The notes beneath the pieces are model-generated. The model was not told the origin of the DNA. It saw only the letters and a program-made list of their open reading frames with translations, and did no database searches. From positions 1 to 16,324 of the forward strand of contig CALLXS010000116.1 in assembly GCA_937875295.1 (NCBI GenBank): 16,324 nucleotides of DNA. The letters run 5' to 3'. Source of the DNA: an uncultured bacterium. Its GTDB lineage: Bacteria; Bacteroidota; Ignavibacteria; Kapaibacteriales; UBA2268. Shown here piece after piece: positions 1 to 7,375 of this stretch (position 1 is its first letter; the number at the start of each line of letters is the position of its first letter). The translations under genes and the position numbers were made by a program.

Positions 1-253
1 CTGCCAAACCTATTACTACTGCGTCGAGTTCAACTGAATCAATATCAATTTGAGAGCATAGGTCTTGTATGACATTTAATAATCTTTCGCTAGATTCTCC
101 TACTCCAACAGTACCTACTCTGGTAGTTCCGGCGAATGCCTTTGCAATAATTTCGTCATTTTTGAAAAGTACACCTCTAGTACGAGTACCACCACCATCG
201 ATTCCAATAATTATAGAATCCTTTTTTAATAAAAGTTCTTTATTTAATGTCAT
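1..253 (-). CDS. BadF/BadG/BcrA/BcrD-family ATPase (N-acetylglucosamine kinase-like), 5' part only
   Basis: Only the first 84 codons lie in the window; the gene runs off the left edge. The reverse complement reads ATG at 253-251. Residues 14-27 contain the phosphate-1 motif IGIDGGGTRTRGVL, typical of the ASKHA-fold BadF/BadG/BcrA/BcrD ATPases, which include GlcNAc kinase-like sugar kinases and activators of 2-hydroxyacyl-CoA dehydratases. The visible remainder (FAGTTRVGTVG, then an ERLLNVIQDLCSQ helix and AVVIGLA) fits the first half of the N-terminal lobe. The sugar-kinase type is more likely than the dehydratase activator, because no dehydratase genes are nearby, but the substrate cannot be read from this fragment. 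The gene is divergent from mrp across about 200 bp of AT-rich DNA (254-455), where I see no further gene and no clear regulatory hairpin. Confidence 0.85.
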   Translation of the reverse strand, partial: MTLNKELLLKKDSIIIGIDGGGTRTRGVLFKNDEIIAKAFAGTTRVGTVGVGESSERLLNVIQDLCSQIDIDSVELDAVVIGLA

Positions 254-455
254 TTGAAATTTTAATTGGTTTATGTAAAAAACTGTTCATTAGACTTCAA
301 TATTTATGCCATAAAATCACTTAAAACTAAAATCATATATTTTGTTTATAGTAATAATAAGTGATAAAAAGTATTAATTAAATCTTATAAATAATAATGC
401 CAAATTGAAATCGTTAATAGTAGCATTAATACAAAAATAAAAAGTATATTTAATT

Positions 456-1523
456 ATGATAGAAAAAGTAAAATCAATCATCAACCAAGTAGAAGATAAA
501 AAATTAAAGAAAAAAGTTGGTGATTTAAATCTCTTAAAAGATATTAAAATTAATGATAAACAAATTGATATTTATTTTGAAGTAATTCCTCCACTTCAGA
601 CACTCCAATGTTCCACTGGTACAGAAATAGAAAATCAATTGAAGAATGAATTCAATGATTTTTCAATATCTGTCCATATAGATGAAAAAGATTCTGAAGA
701 AAATAAAGCAATATTACCTACTAAAATAAAGAATTTAATCGCAGTTGCTTCTGGAAAAGGTGGTGTAGGGAAATCAACAGTTACAGCCAATTTAGCAATT
801 GCAATTTCTAAAACTGGTGCTAAAGTAGCTATTTTAGATGCAGATATTTATGGACCTAGCCAACCCCTTATGTATGGTCTTGTAAATCAAAATATGGAAG
901 CTATTGAAAAAGAGGGTAAAATATATGCGTTGCCACTTGAAAATTATGGAGTAAAGGTAGTTTCAATGGGATTCGCTCTTCAACCAAATCAAGCTGCAAT
1001 ATTAAGAGGTCCAATGTTAGCAGGATATTTTACAATGCTTTTTGAACAAGTAGATTGGGGAGATATAGATTATTTACTTTTTGATATGCCTCCCGGTACT
1101 GGTGATATTCAATTGACAATGACACAAAAAATCCCTCTTACTGGAGCAGTAATAGTTACTACTCCTCAAGAAGTATCTCTTATCGACGTAAGAAGAAGCA
1201 TTGATATGTTCAATAAAGTGAATATTAATGTATTAGGAATTATTGAAAATATGAGTTATTTTACACCTCCTGATATGCCAGGAAAGAAATATTATATATT
1301 TGGAGAAGGTGGAGGGAAGAGGACTGCTACAGATTTAAATATTCCATTTTTAGGTGAGATTCCATTATCAATAAATATTAGAGAATCAGGAGATGAGGGA
1401 AAACCAATAGTAGCGAAAGATAGTGATTCTGTGCAAAGCAAATCTTTCAAAATAATTGCAGAAAATATTAAGAATGAAATAATTAAATTAGGGAATAAAG
1501 TAGCACCAAAAATTAATATTTAG
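456..1523 (+). CDS. mrp: Mrp/ApbC-family iron-sulfur cluster carrier ATPase
   Basis: Cytoplasmic P-loop ATPase of the Mrp/NBP35 family, known for binding Fe-S clusters and passing them to apoproteins. Residues 1-75 form a MIP18/DUF59-like N-terminal domain; residues 92-340 are the ParA/MinD-like ATPase. The deviant Walker A is SGKGGVGKST at 99-108, the Asp-rich switch segment LDADIYGPSQP is at 127-137, and Walker B DYLLFDMPPGTGD is at 205-217. Length (355 aa) is normal for the two-domain form. The C-terminal CxxC that usually follows ENMSYF is absent: the segment reads TPPDMPGKKYYIFG. The only cysteine in the protein is C52, in the N-terminal domain. From memory, Bacteroidota homologues share this CxxC-less segment, so it is probably lineage-typical rather than damage. 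The ATG at 456 has no clear Shine-Dalgarno. The gene converges with the DUF58 gene, the stops being 16 bp apart with no hairpin between. Confidence 0.95.
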   Translation: MIEKVKSIINQVEDKKLKKKVGDLNLLKDIKINDKQIDIYFEVIPPLQTLQCSTGTEIENQLKNEFNDFSISVHIDEKDSEENKAILPTKIKNLIAVASGKGGVGKSTVTANLAIAISKTGAKVAILDADIYGPSQPLMYGLVNQNMEAIEKEGKIYALPLENYGVKVVSMGFALQPNQAAILRGPMLAGYFTMLFEQVDWGDIDYLLFDMPPGTGDIQLTMTQKIPLTGAVIVTTPQEVSLIDVRRSIDMFNKVNINVLGIIENMSYFTPPDMPGKKYYIFGEGGGKRTATDLNIPFLGEIPLSINIRESGDEGKPIVAKDSDSVQSKSFKIIAENIKNEIIKLGNKVAPKINI

Positions 1524-1539
1524 TAATAATTTAGCAGAA

Positions 1540-2433
1540 TTACATTCTAGATCTTTTAGACACAAATTCTCTCATTGCTTTGTCAAATGGGAGATTTGTT
1601 GTAATTAGATTATAGTCAATATTAAGATTTCTGCATCTTTTCTTAAGATTTTGAATAAAAGAATGCATTGCTTCGGAATATGATTTTTGTATCTGTTGAG
1701 GTTGTGTAACCATTTCTTCGCGTGTCTCTATATCTATGAATTGAGCAGATGGACCAAATTTAAAGTCAATTTCTCTTTCGTCTAAAATTTGAAAAATAAT
1801 TACATCGTGGTTTTTATGTCTAAAATGAGATAAAGCCCTTAAAATATCATCAATATTATCAAAAAAGTCGCTCATTATAACAACTAATCCTCTTCTGCGG
1901 ATTCTTTCGGCAATTTCTTCTAATGCATTAGCTGTAGCAGTAGTATTAGATGGTTCATTTTCAGCTAAAGCCTTAATAATTTCTGCTAAATATGTTTGTC
2001 TAGAATTAGATGCCATAAATTGCTTTACTTTATCGTCATAAAGAGCTAATCCAACAGAATCTCTTTGGTTAATTAGCAAAAATGTAAGAGCTGCAGCTAA
2101 ATATGTAGCATATTCAAACTTAGTGATATTACCTGTAGAAGCATAGTTCATCGAAGCACTTGAATCTACAATAAGCATTGAGCGGAGATTTGTTTCTTCT
2201 TCATATTGCTTTATATAATATTTTTCTGAGCGAGCAAATACTTTCCAATCTAAATGTTTAATTTCATCACCAGGACGATATTGACGATGTTCTGAAAATT
2301 CTACACTAAATCCGTGATATGGAGATCGATGAAGCCCAGTAATAAAACCTTCGACAACTAATCTTGCTTTTAATTCAAGGCTTTCTATTTTGGATAAATT
2401 TTCAGGAGATAAATATTTACGATAATCGTTCAT
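1540..2433 (-). CDS. DUF58 domain protein with von Willebrand factor A-like fold
   Basis: 297-aa soluble protein with the DUF58 signature YRPGDEIKHLDWKVFARSEK at residues 52-71. A vWA-like domain follows, with a metal-ion (MIDAS) motif D90-S-S-A-S94 in LIVDSSASM and the distal aspartate in VVIMSDFFD (D189). No membrane segments are evident. In many bacteria such proteins sit beside a MoxR AAA+ ATPase and Bat/vWA membrane proteins and are thought to act with MoxR as chaperones in envelope or stress functions. No MoxR gene is visible here, so the partner must be elsewhere or downstream of nothing seen in this window. The gene starts 78 bp after the mltG stop on the same strand; that AT-rich gap shows no GC-rich hairpin, so read-through from mltG is possible. 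The family assignment is secure; the function is unknown. Confidence 0.92.
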   Translation of the reverse strand: MNDYRKYLSPENLSKIESLELKARLVVEGFITGLHRSPYHGFSVEFSEHRQYRPGDEIKHLDWKVFARSEKYYIKQYEEETNLRSMLIVDSSASMNYASTGNITKFEYATYLAAALTFLLINQRDSVGLALYDDKVKQFMASNSRQTYLAEIIKALAENEPSNTTATANALEEIAERIRRRGLVVIMSDFFDNIDDILRALSHFRHKNHDVIIFQILDEREIDFKFGPSAQFIDIETREEMVTQPQQIQKSYSEAMHSFIQNLKKRCRNLNIDYNLITTNLPFDKAMREFVSKRSRM

Positions 2434-2511
2434 TAATGATTAACCAAACTATAAATAATTATTAACGCATTTTTATAATTTATATTTTTTTAAAGACAAT
2501 AGGTATAAAAA

Positions 2512-3540
2512 TTATTTTTTTCTATTTCTTCTATATTGAGCTACATACTTCTGATGCTGAGAGAAACTAGTTGAGAAATTATGTCTTCCTGAGCCATCTC
2601 CTACTGCGACAAAAAATAAATAATTATGTGTCTCGGGTGTGAGAGCAGCTTCGATTGACGTTTTTGAAGGATTATTAATTGGTCCGGGAGGCAAACCATA
2701 ATTTTGATAAGTATTATATTTATGATTAATTTCTAAGTCTGCGTATGTAATTCTTTTTTGCTGTCCAGTTGCGTATTGTACCGTTGGATCAGCTTCTAAT
2801 CTCATATTTTTATTTAAACGATTTACATAGACACCGGCAATTCTTCTGCGCTCATCAATTACTGGGGTTTCTGCTTCAACTATTGAAGCGAGTGTAAGTA
2901 TCTGATGTTTTGTCATACCGGAAATTGATAATTTAGTTTGAAAATCAGCAGTCCATAATTTTTCTTGCTCACTAAGCAAAGTATTTAATATTTCTTTAGA
3001 GGTTTGATTAGCAGCGAAAGAATATGTTTCAGGAAATAAATATCCTTCTATATTGTTAATTGGTACTTGATATTTTTTGATATTATCTATAGAATTTGCT
3101 TCTTGAATAAATTCATTTTCATTGAGATTCATTTCATTATTCAGTATTTTTGCAAAAGTATTTACTGTAATACCTTCTGGGAAAGTCACTTTAACTAAAT
3201 TATTTTGTTTTCCAATTGATATTGCTTTAAATACATCTAAATGAGTATCTTCAGGGTTAAATTTATATGAACCAGCGAACATTTTTTTATTCGTAACTTT
3301 TAAATAAAGTTTAATTGCTGGAGTCATTATAAGTGAAGGAGTTAGAATATTTTCTTTATTTAAGGCAGTTAGAATACTTGATACTGATTGATTATTTTCA
3401 ATACTAATTACAATTGAAGAGTCAGAATTAAGATGTTGATTTAGTCTAACGTATACAAAAGTAGGAACTGAAACAAATAATACTAATAAAGCGATAAATA
3501 TTTTTTTCATTTTTGAACTATTTTTTTTCCTTTTTGCCAT
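2512..3540 (-). CDS. mltG: Endolytic murein transglycosylase MltG (YceG family)
   Basis: Inner-membrane-anchored lytic transglycosylase that cuts nascent glycan strands and is thought to set their length. A Lys-rich cytoplasmic tail (1-13) precedes a single TM helix at about 14-31. A LysM-like subdomain (about 42-110) follows, then the YceG catalytic domain with NIEGYLFPETY (163-173) and LASIVEAET (217-225). By family comparison E222 is the catalytic glutamate. Also present are RLEADPTVQYATG (247-259), YGLPPGPINNPS (281-292) and AVGDGSGRHNFS (312-323), all conserved in the family. At 342 aa it is full length. The ATG at 3540 overlaps the upstream gene by 23 bp. A second ATG at 3510 (MKKIFIALLV) would remove the overlap and still keep the TM helix, so the start is uncertain. 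It is the third gene of a probable operon starting at 4411. Confidence 0.95.
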   Translation of the reverse strand: MAKRKKNSSKMKKIFIALLVLFVSVPTFVYVRLNQHLNSDSSIVISIENNQSVSSILTALNKENILTPSLIMTPAIKLYLKVTNKKMFAGSYKFNPEDTHLDVFKAISIGKQNNLVKVTFPEGITVNTFAKILNNEMNLNENEFIQEANSIDNIKKYQVPINNIEGYLFPETYSFAANQTSKEILNTLLSEQEKLWTADFQTKLSISGMTKHQILTLASIVEAETPVIDERRRIAGVYVNRLNKNMRLEADPTVQYATGQQKRITYADLEINHKYNTYQNYGLPPGPINNPSKTSIEAALTPETHNYLFFVAVGDGSGRHNFSTSFSQHQKYVAQYRRNRKK

Positions 3541-3838
3541 CAGAGTTTTCAGTATTTATATTTATTTCAAATAAATTAATATTAATATTTCTGGCTTCTT
3601 TATCAATAAATTCACGAATAATTGGTTTAATGAATTGGTTATCTACTTGAAAATAACTAATTCCTAAAGCAATAATTCTATTTTGATGTTCTTGAGAAGC
3701 AATTTTATTAAGAATAATTATAGGTTTTTCATCAATCAGACAATAACCACTTTTAAAATTTCCAGTTTCTCTTCGAATCGCAATACCACTACTTTTAGCA
3801 ATAATTACTAATTCATTGTATAAATCTTTTGTTTTCAT
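3518..3838 (-). CDS. Conserved-looking small protein of unknown function upstream of mltG
   Basis: 106-aa soluble protein with no signal peptide or membrane segment. The core reads RRETGNFKSGYCLIDEKPIIILNK (split here as RRETGNFKSGYC at 22-33, then a two-strand hairpin to N44). A helical stretch HQNRIIALGISYF (51-63) and FIKPIIREFIDKEARN (69-84) follow. The tail after about residue 85 is Asn/Lys-rich and probably disordered. The pattern resembles small uncharacterised proteins that I recall from Bacteroidota-related genomes near mltG, but I cannot name a domain. The 3' end overlaps mltG by 23 bp in a different frame, and the start is 15 bp behind the 4-TM gene, so translational coupling in one transcript is likely. 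C33 is its only cysteine. No function can be assigned from sequence. Confidence 0.72.
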   Translation of the reverse strand: MKTKDLYNELVIIAKSSGIAIRRETGNFKSGYCLIDEKPIIILNKIASQEHQNRIIALGISYFQVDNQFIKPIIREFIDKEARNININLFEININTENSDGKKEKK

Positions 3839-3853
3839 TAGCTTTATACTTTG

Positions 3854-4411
3854 CTATTTTGAATCATTTTGATTTAAAGTAGTATTTTTGTTTCTAATTT
3901 TATTATTTAATGGTCTGAAAACTACAAGAATTGGTATAGTAATTCCTGAAAGCAATACTAAAGGATCCAAATAATTAAGTTTTGTAAATCTGTGTAAGAA
4001 ATATTCTTGAATTTCTGGTGAATTAAATGTAATACCGTCTTTAGCAGCAGCAATTACAAGGTTATAATCATAATAAAACAAATATCCATTTGGAATTGCA
4101 ATTAATATAATTAGGATCGCACACATAAATAGCCATCCATTTTGTTTTAATTGACTTGAAAATTTAAATAGTAAATAAAGCGTTACTAAGAAAACAATAA
4201 TGAATGAAATATCTACATAAGGAGCAGTGATAGCATATAATTGTGCTAAGTGAAGACTTAATTCATTAGAATACCCTTTTAAAATAGCAGTACCAGGTAT
4301 AAAAATATCAAATCCAATTACTAAGCGAATTATTGAGCCTCCTAACCATAGAATAAATCCAACAGCACATAAGGAAGATAGTATCTTATCAAAAAGATTA
4401 AATGTTTTCAT
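3854..4411 (-). CDS. Uncharacterised four-helix integral membrane protein
   Basis: 185-aa protein with four predicted hydrophobic helices at about residues 11-33, 67-84, 92-113 and 148-165, and short loops between them. The C-terminus (NNKIRNKNTTLNQNDSK) is polar, charged and probably cytoplasmic. The loop between helices 3 and 4 (about 114-147) is the longest and contains aromatic and charged residues (FNSPEIQEYFLHRF). I do not recognise a family and see no transporter or enzyme motif. It is the first gene of a minus-strand cluster with the 106-aa protein (15-bp gap) and mltG, so a role at the inner membrane linked to cell-wall synthesis is a reasonable guess, but only from position. Upstream lies the roughly 210-bp divergent region shared with the serine dehydratase gene. 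Confidence 0.75.
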   Translation of the reverse strand: MKTFNLFDKILSSLCAVGFILWLGGSIIRLVIGFDIFIPGTAILKGYSNELSLHLAQLYAITAPYVDISFIIVFLVTLYLLFKFSSQLKQNGWLFMCAILIILIAIPNGYLFYYDYNLVIAAAKDGITFNSPEIQEYFLHRFTKLNYLDPLVLLSGITIPILVVFRPLNNKIRNKNTTLNQNDSK

Positions 4412-4620
4412 GATTAAATCTTGTATATGATTATAATTTGAATTGCAAAAATAAGTAAAAAATTTTAACTAATTGTAAATTTAATAGAATTTTGAGATAT
4501 ACTTTGATTATTATATAATTGAGTAGTAAATATCTAATAATAATTAAAATATATTACAATGTTTAGAGTATTTTTTTCGTATACATATTATTGAACATAA
4601 ATTATAAATCAAAATTAAAA

Positions 4621-5826
4621 ATGCAATCAATTAAAAAACTTTTTAGAATTGGACCTGGTCCGTCAAGTAGCCATACAATTGGTCCAAGAAGAGCAGTTGA
4701 ATTTTATAAAAATGAATCTCCAAATGCAAAAAGCTACATAGTAACCCTATATGGATCTTTAGCTGCCACCGGCAAGGGGCACTTAACCGATGTAGCAATT
4801 ATTGATGGTTTTGCTCCAAGCCAAGTTGAAATTAAATGGAGACCAAGCGAAATTAAAGAATATCATCCAAATGCTATGTTATTTCAATCAGTCGATAATG
4901 AAGGAAATACTTACAATGATAAACTGATTTATAGTGTAGGAGGTGGTGAACTTAGCACAGGTGATGAAGATTGTTTTAACTCAGACAATATTTATATTTA
5001 TAATACAATGGATGAAATTCTCGAATACTGCAGAAAAACTGGTCATACTTTTTGGGAATATGTAAAAGATACTGAAGATAGCGATATGTTCGATTTCTTA
5101 AATGAAGTTTGGAAGACTATGCAAAATGCTGTAATTAGAGGTATAGAAACTGAAGGTAGATTGCCTGGACCACTAAATGTCCAAAGAAAAGCATCTGCCT
5201 ATTATGTAAAGGCATCGAGCTATAATCGCAACTTGAAACGCAGGAGTCTTATGTTTGCATATGCACTTGCTGTAGGCGAAGAGAACGCTAATGGTGGTAT
5301 AGTAGTAACAGCTCCTACTTGCGGATCTTCTGGAGTACTTCCTTCAATTTTATATTTACTAAGCCGAGATTTTGAATTTAGTGATTCAAAAATTATAAAA
5401 GCATTAGCTACAGCAGGTTTAATTGGAAATATTATTAAAAAGAATGCATCAATTTCTGGTGCAGAAGTAGGTTGTCAAGGAGAGGTTGGTTCAGCTTGTG
5501 CAATGGCATCTGCAGCTGCTACTCAAATATTTGGTGGTTCTATTCTGCAAATCGAATATGCAGCAGAAATGGGTATGGAGCACCATTTAGGATTAACTTG
5601 CGACCCAATTTGTGGATTGGTGCAAGTACCATGCATCGAACGAAATGCTTTTGGTGCTGCTAGAGCTTTAGATTCTTGTACATATTCTATTTTATCAGAT
5701 GGACAGCATATTGTGTCATTTGATAAAATTTTAAAGATAATGAAACAAACAGGACACGATCTACCACATATTTATAAAGAAACCGCAGAAGGTGGTTTGG
5801 CAATTGAATTTGGCAAAAATTTCTAA
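4621..5826 (+). CDS. sdaA: L-serine ammonia-lyase, iron-sulfur type, single chain
   Basis: Cytoplasmic [4Fe-4S] enzyme that converts L-serine to pyruvate and ammonia. I choose the ATG at 4621 (MQSIKKLF, 401 aa) because the frame upstream opens only with a TTG at 4591, and family proteins begin just before the RIGPGPSSSHT motif (9-19). The N-terminal beta domain spans about 1-145 and the catalytic alpha domain about 160-395. C285 (GCQGE), C327 (TCDPICG) and C338 (VPCIERNA) have the 42- and 11-residue spacing of the three cluster ligands I recall from the Legionella enzyme. APTCGSSGVLPS (231-242) is also conserved. The last cysteine is C353 and the chain ends GGLAIEFGKNF, so the C-terminal cysteine tail described for that enzyme is missing. 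The gene converges with tetR, 20 bp away, with no hairpin between. The 4412-4620 upstream region is AT-rich without a clear regulatory structure. Confidence 0.93.
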   Translation: MQSIKKLFRIGPGPSSSHTIGPRRAVEFYKNESPNAKSYIVTLYGSLAATGKGHLTDVAIIDGFAPSQVEIKWRPSEIKEYHPNAMLFQSVDNEGNTYNDKLIYSVGGGELSTGDEDCFNSDNIYIYNTMDEILEYCRKTGHTFWEYVKDTEDSDMFDFLNEVWKTMQNAVIRGIETEGRLPGPLNVQRKASAYYVKASSYNRNLKRRSLMFAYALAVGEENANGGIVVTAPTCGSSGVLPSILYLLSRDFEFSDSKIIKALATAGLIGNIIKKNASISGAEVGCQGEVGSACAMASAAATQIFGGSILQIEYAAEMGMEHHLGLTCDPICGLVQVPCIERNAFGAARALDSCTYSILSDGQHIVSFDKILKIMKQTGHDLPHIYKETAEGGLAIEFGKNF

Positions 5827-5846
5827 TTTCCTTTTACTATTTCAAA

Positions 5847-6419
5847 TTAAATATCATCGAAAGATAAAATATATTTAATTTGTTGAGTAATTGAATCGAT
5901 AAAAGTTTTATATTCCTTCGGGGAAAATCTATTTAAATATAAAAGAAGAGATGAATAAATTGTATTTTTTATTAACTCTTCTTTTATTTTTTTGTTTTCA
6001 ATAACTAATTCATTCCAATCTGAAGAAAGAAGATTTGAAAAAATACCGTCTAATTTATCTTTAAATGTTGTCTGAGAGCGTAATTCTCTAATATCCTCCG
6101 TAAACACAAGTTTAAAGATACTTGGGTATTGCAAAAAGAACATTGTAAAAGCGATAGATTTATCTAAAATAGCTTGTTTTCCTGTAGATTTTATATTTCT
6201 TGAAATAATAAATTCTTCAGATTCTAATAAAAATTCATCTACACAAATTATAAATAATTCTTTAATATCTTTAAAATAATTATATAAAGTAGCAAAAGAG
6301 TAACCAGCTCTTTCTGCAATAGTTCTCACACTAACGGAATTAACTCCTTCGCCACGTATTATTTCTTTGCAAGCATCAATGAAATAACGTTTTATCCTAG
6401 CTTCTTGAATTTCTTTCAT
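5847..6419 (-). CDS. TetR/AcrR-family transcriptional regulator
   Basis: 190-aa DNA-binding repressor-type protein. The N-terminal TetR domain (about 8-55) shows the usual pattern: IDACKEIIRGEGVNSVSV, then the helix-turn-helix RTIAERAGYSFATLYNYF (32-49), then KDIKELF. The C-terminal ligand/dimer domain (60-190) is variable, as expected, and gives no hint of the inducer. The start codon at 6419 is preceded, within 30-80 bp, by an inverted-repeat array (6447-6469 and 6484-6496) that is a good candidate operator, so autoregulation is likely. Its other targets are not obvious: no efflux pump or enzyme is divergently transcribed from the site. The gene upstream on the same strand is a DUF1801 protein 88 bp away. 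Assignment to the family is secure; the regulon is unknown. Confidence 0.9.
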   Translation of the reverse strand: MKEIQEARIKRYFIDACKEIIRGEGVNSVSVRTIAERAGYSFATLYNYFKDIKELFIICVDEFLLESEEFIISRNIKSTGKQAILDKSIAFTMFFLQYPSIFKLVFTEDIRELRSQTTFKDKLDGIFSNLLSSDWNELVIENKKIKEELIKNTIYSSLLLYLNRFSPKEYKTFIDSITQQIKYILSFDDI

Positions 6420-6446
6420 TATTTTTTAACCTAAATATTACAAAAA

Positions 6447-6469
6447 TTAACAACGTTAATAATATTAAC
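6447..6469. promoter_or_regulatory. Probable TetR operator, three 9-bp-phased half-sites
   Basis: TTAAC (6447-6451), GTTAAT (6455-6460) and ATTAAC (6464-6469) alternate in orientation, each separated by 3 bp. This gives two overlapping perfect inverted repeats, TTAAC-aac-GTTAA and GTTAAT-aat-ATTAAC. The array lies 28-50 bp before the tetR start. The symmetry is seen directly; binding by the adjacent TetR is inferred. Confidence 0.55.
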
Positions 6470-6483
6470 AAATGCAAAAATAA

Positions 6484-6496
6484 TAAACATTGTTAA
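6484..6496. promoter_or_regulatory. Second copy of the putative TetR operator
   Basis: TAAAC-att-GTTAA repeats the TTAAC-nnn-GTTAA pattern of the array at 6447 with one mismatch. Its centre is 37 bp from the first site. Two spaced copies in the 88-bp gap in front of tetR strengthen the case for an operator. TAAATTTG read on the minus strand (6510-6503) matches the Bacteroidota -7 pattern TAnnTTTG just upstream and would put transcription start within this site, but I found no matching -33 element. Confidence 0.45.
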
Positions 6497-6507
6497 TATA
6501 TGCAAAT

Positions 6508-6876
6508 TTAATTTGTAGCTTCTGCGAATAAAGAGTTTGCTTCTTGAAGATATGAGATTATTGTAGATTTTGTTGAATTATCAATTTTTTTAATTTCGAT
6601 GTATCTAGTAATTTTACCATTTCCTTTTAGGAGTTTATAATTGTCTGACAGCAAAATTCCCCGATTAAAGCTTAATTTTATTCCTTTTTTTGAGGGGAAT
6701 ATAGCACAAATCATTTCTATATATTTATTCCCATAAGAGTATGCAATCATTTTCGCAGGTAAATCAACAGATACAAGTATATCCGGAAGTGTAGAAATAA
6801 TTAAATTATTAAGAATAAGGGCATTTTCTTTTATTTCATTATCATAATTAGATAAAAACGATTCAATATTTTTCAT
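6508..6876 (-). CDS. DUF1801 (YdhG-like) family protein
   Basis: 122-aa soluble protein matching the DUF1801/YdhG pattern: an N-terminal helix pair, DLPAKMIAYSYGNKYIEMI (38-56), then CAIFPSKKGIKLSFNRGILL (57-76) and the GNGKITRYIEIKKID segment (85-99) followed by a C-terminal helix. The family has a compact alpha/beta fold. It is often linked to iron or stress contexts, but its biochemical role is not established. The start codon overlaps the end of the upstream tubby-like gene by 14 bp in another frame, so the two are very likely translated from the same mRNA. Its stop lies at the edge of the region holding the TetR operator copies. The family call rests on motif memory. Confidence 0.75.
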   Translation of the reverse strand: MKNIESFLSNYDNEIKENALILNNLIISTLPDILVSVDLPAKMIAYSYGNKYIEMICAIFPSKKGIKLSFNRGILLSDNYKLLKGNGKITRYIEIKKIDNSTKSTIISYLQEANSLFAEATN

Positions 6877-7375
6877 TGGTATTTTTTGATAATAATAAAA
6901 TATAAATATCTATTATATAATTACAGCAATGAAATAAAAGTGGAATGAATAATTCATTATTAGGGAGAGCTTCAAATTTTTCGTTTACTTTCATAGTATA
7001 ATTAAAAGTAAAATTTTTTTGAATAAATTCAGGATGAATTCCAGCAAGCACATTATTATTACTATCGACTAAATATAATTTAATATTCTTAATCCCTCTA
7101 CTTTTCAATTTATATTTTTTGTTATTTACCATATCTTTAATTAAAATTTCTCTTCTGAAATTCATTTTGAATATAAATTTTAAGTTATCCTCTTCTAATA
7201 CATATATACTGGTTTCAAGTATATTTTTTGGTTTAATTATATATTTAGATTTTGGAGTGATTATTTCTGCTTTAATGGAGTACCATTTTTCATATGCTAT
7301 CTGAGAAATGGTTTCATTAGCTTCATTTTCAATTAGGAAAGACTTCCTATCAATTGATTTTGCATTGTAAATCAT
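6863..7375 (-). CDS. Tubby/LURP-one-like beta-rich protein of unknown function
   Basis: 170-aa soluble protein made of alternating beta strands: WYSIKAEIITPKSKYIIKPK (31-50), TSIYVLEEDNLKFIFKMNF (55-73), REILIKDMVNNKKYKLKSRG (75-94), IKNIKLYLVDSNNNVLAGI (95-113). A hydrophobic C-terminal helix (LFIPLLFHCCNYIIDIYILL, 142-161) follows. The strand-by-strand pattern with KPK..., KLKSRG... and GIHPEF resembles the tubby C-terminal-like (DUF567/LURP-one-like) fold often seen in short Bacteroidota proteins; in that fold the helix occupies the barrel centre. This is a fold-level guess; the function is unknown. It overlaps the DUF1801 gene by 14 bp and starts 73 bp after mntP ends, on the same strand. 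Confidence 0.65.
   Translation of the reverse strand: MIYNAKSIDRKSFLIENEANETISQIAYEKWYSIKAEIITPKSKYIIKPKNILETSIYVLEEDNLKFIFKMNFRREILIKDMVNNKKYKLKSRGIKNIKLYLVDSNNNVLAGIHPEFIQKNFTFNYTMKVNEKFEALPNNELFIPLLFHCCNYIIDIYILLLSKNTNEKY

Noticed and set aside
4498..4506. TATACTTTG and similar TA-nnn-TTTG strings upstream of plus-strand genes (also at 336 and 12462), and exact TAnnTTTG at 15910-15917
   Set aside because: They resemble the Bacteroidota -7 element, but most have one extra base and none has a well-placed -33 TTG I trust. In DNA this AT-rich they cannot be told from chance by eye.
5472..5663. 63-codon frame within sdaA with many Cys and Trp residues
   Set aside because: It is an alternative frame of conserved serine dehydratase codons; no independent start signal.
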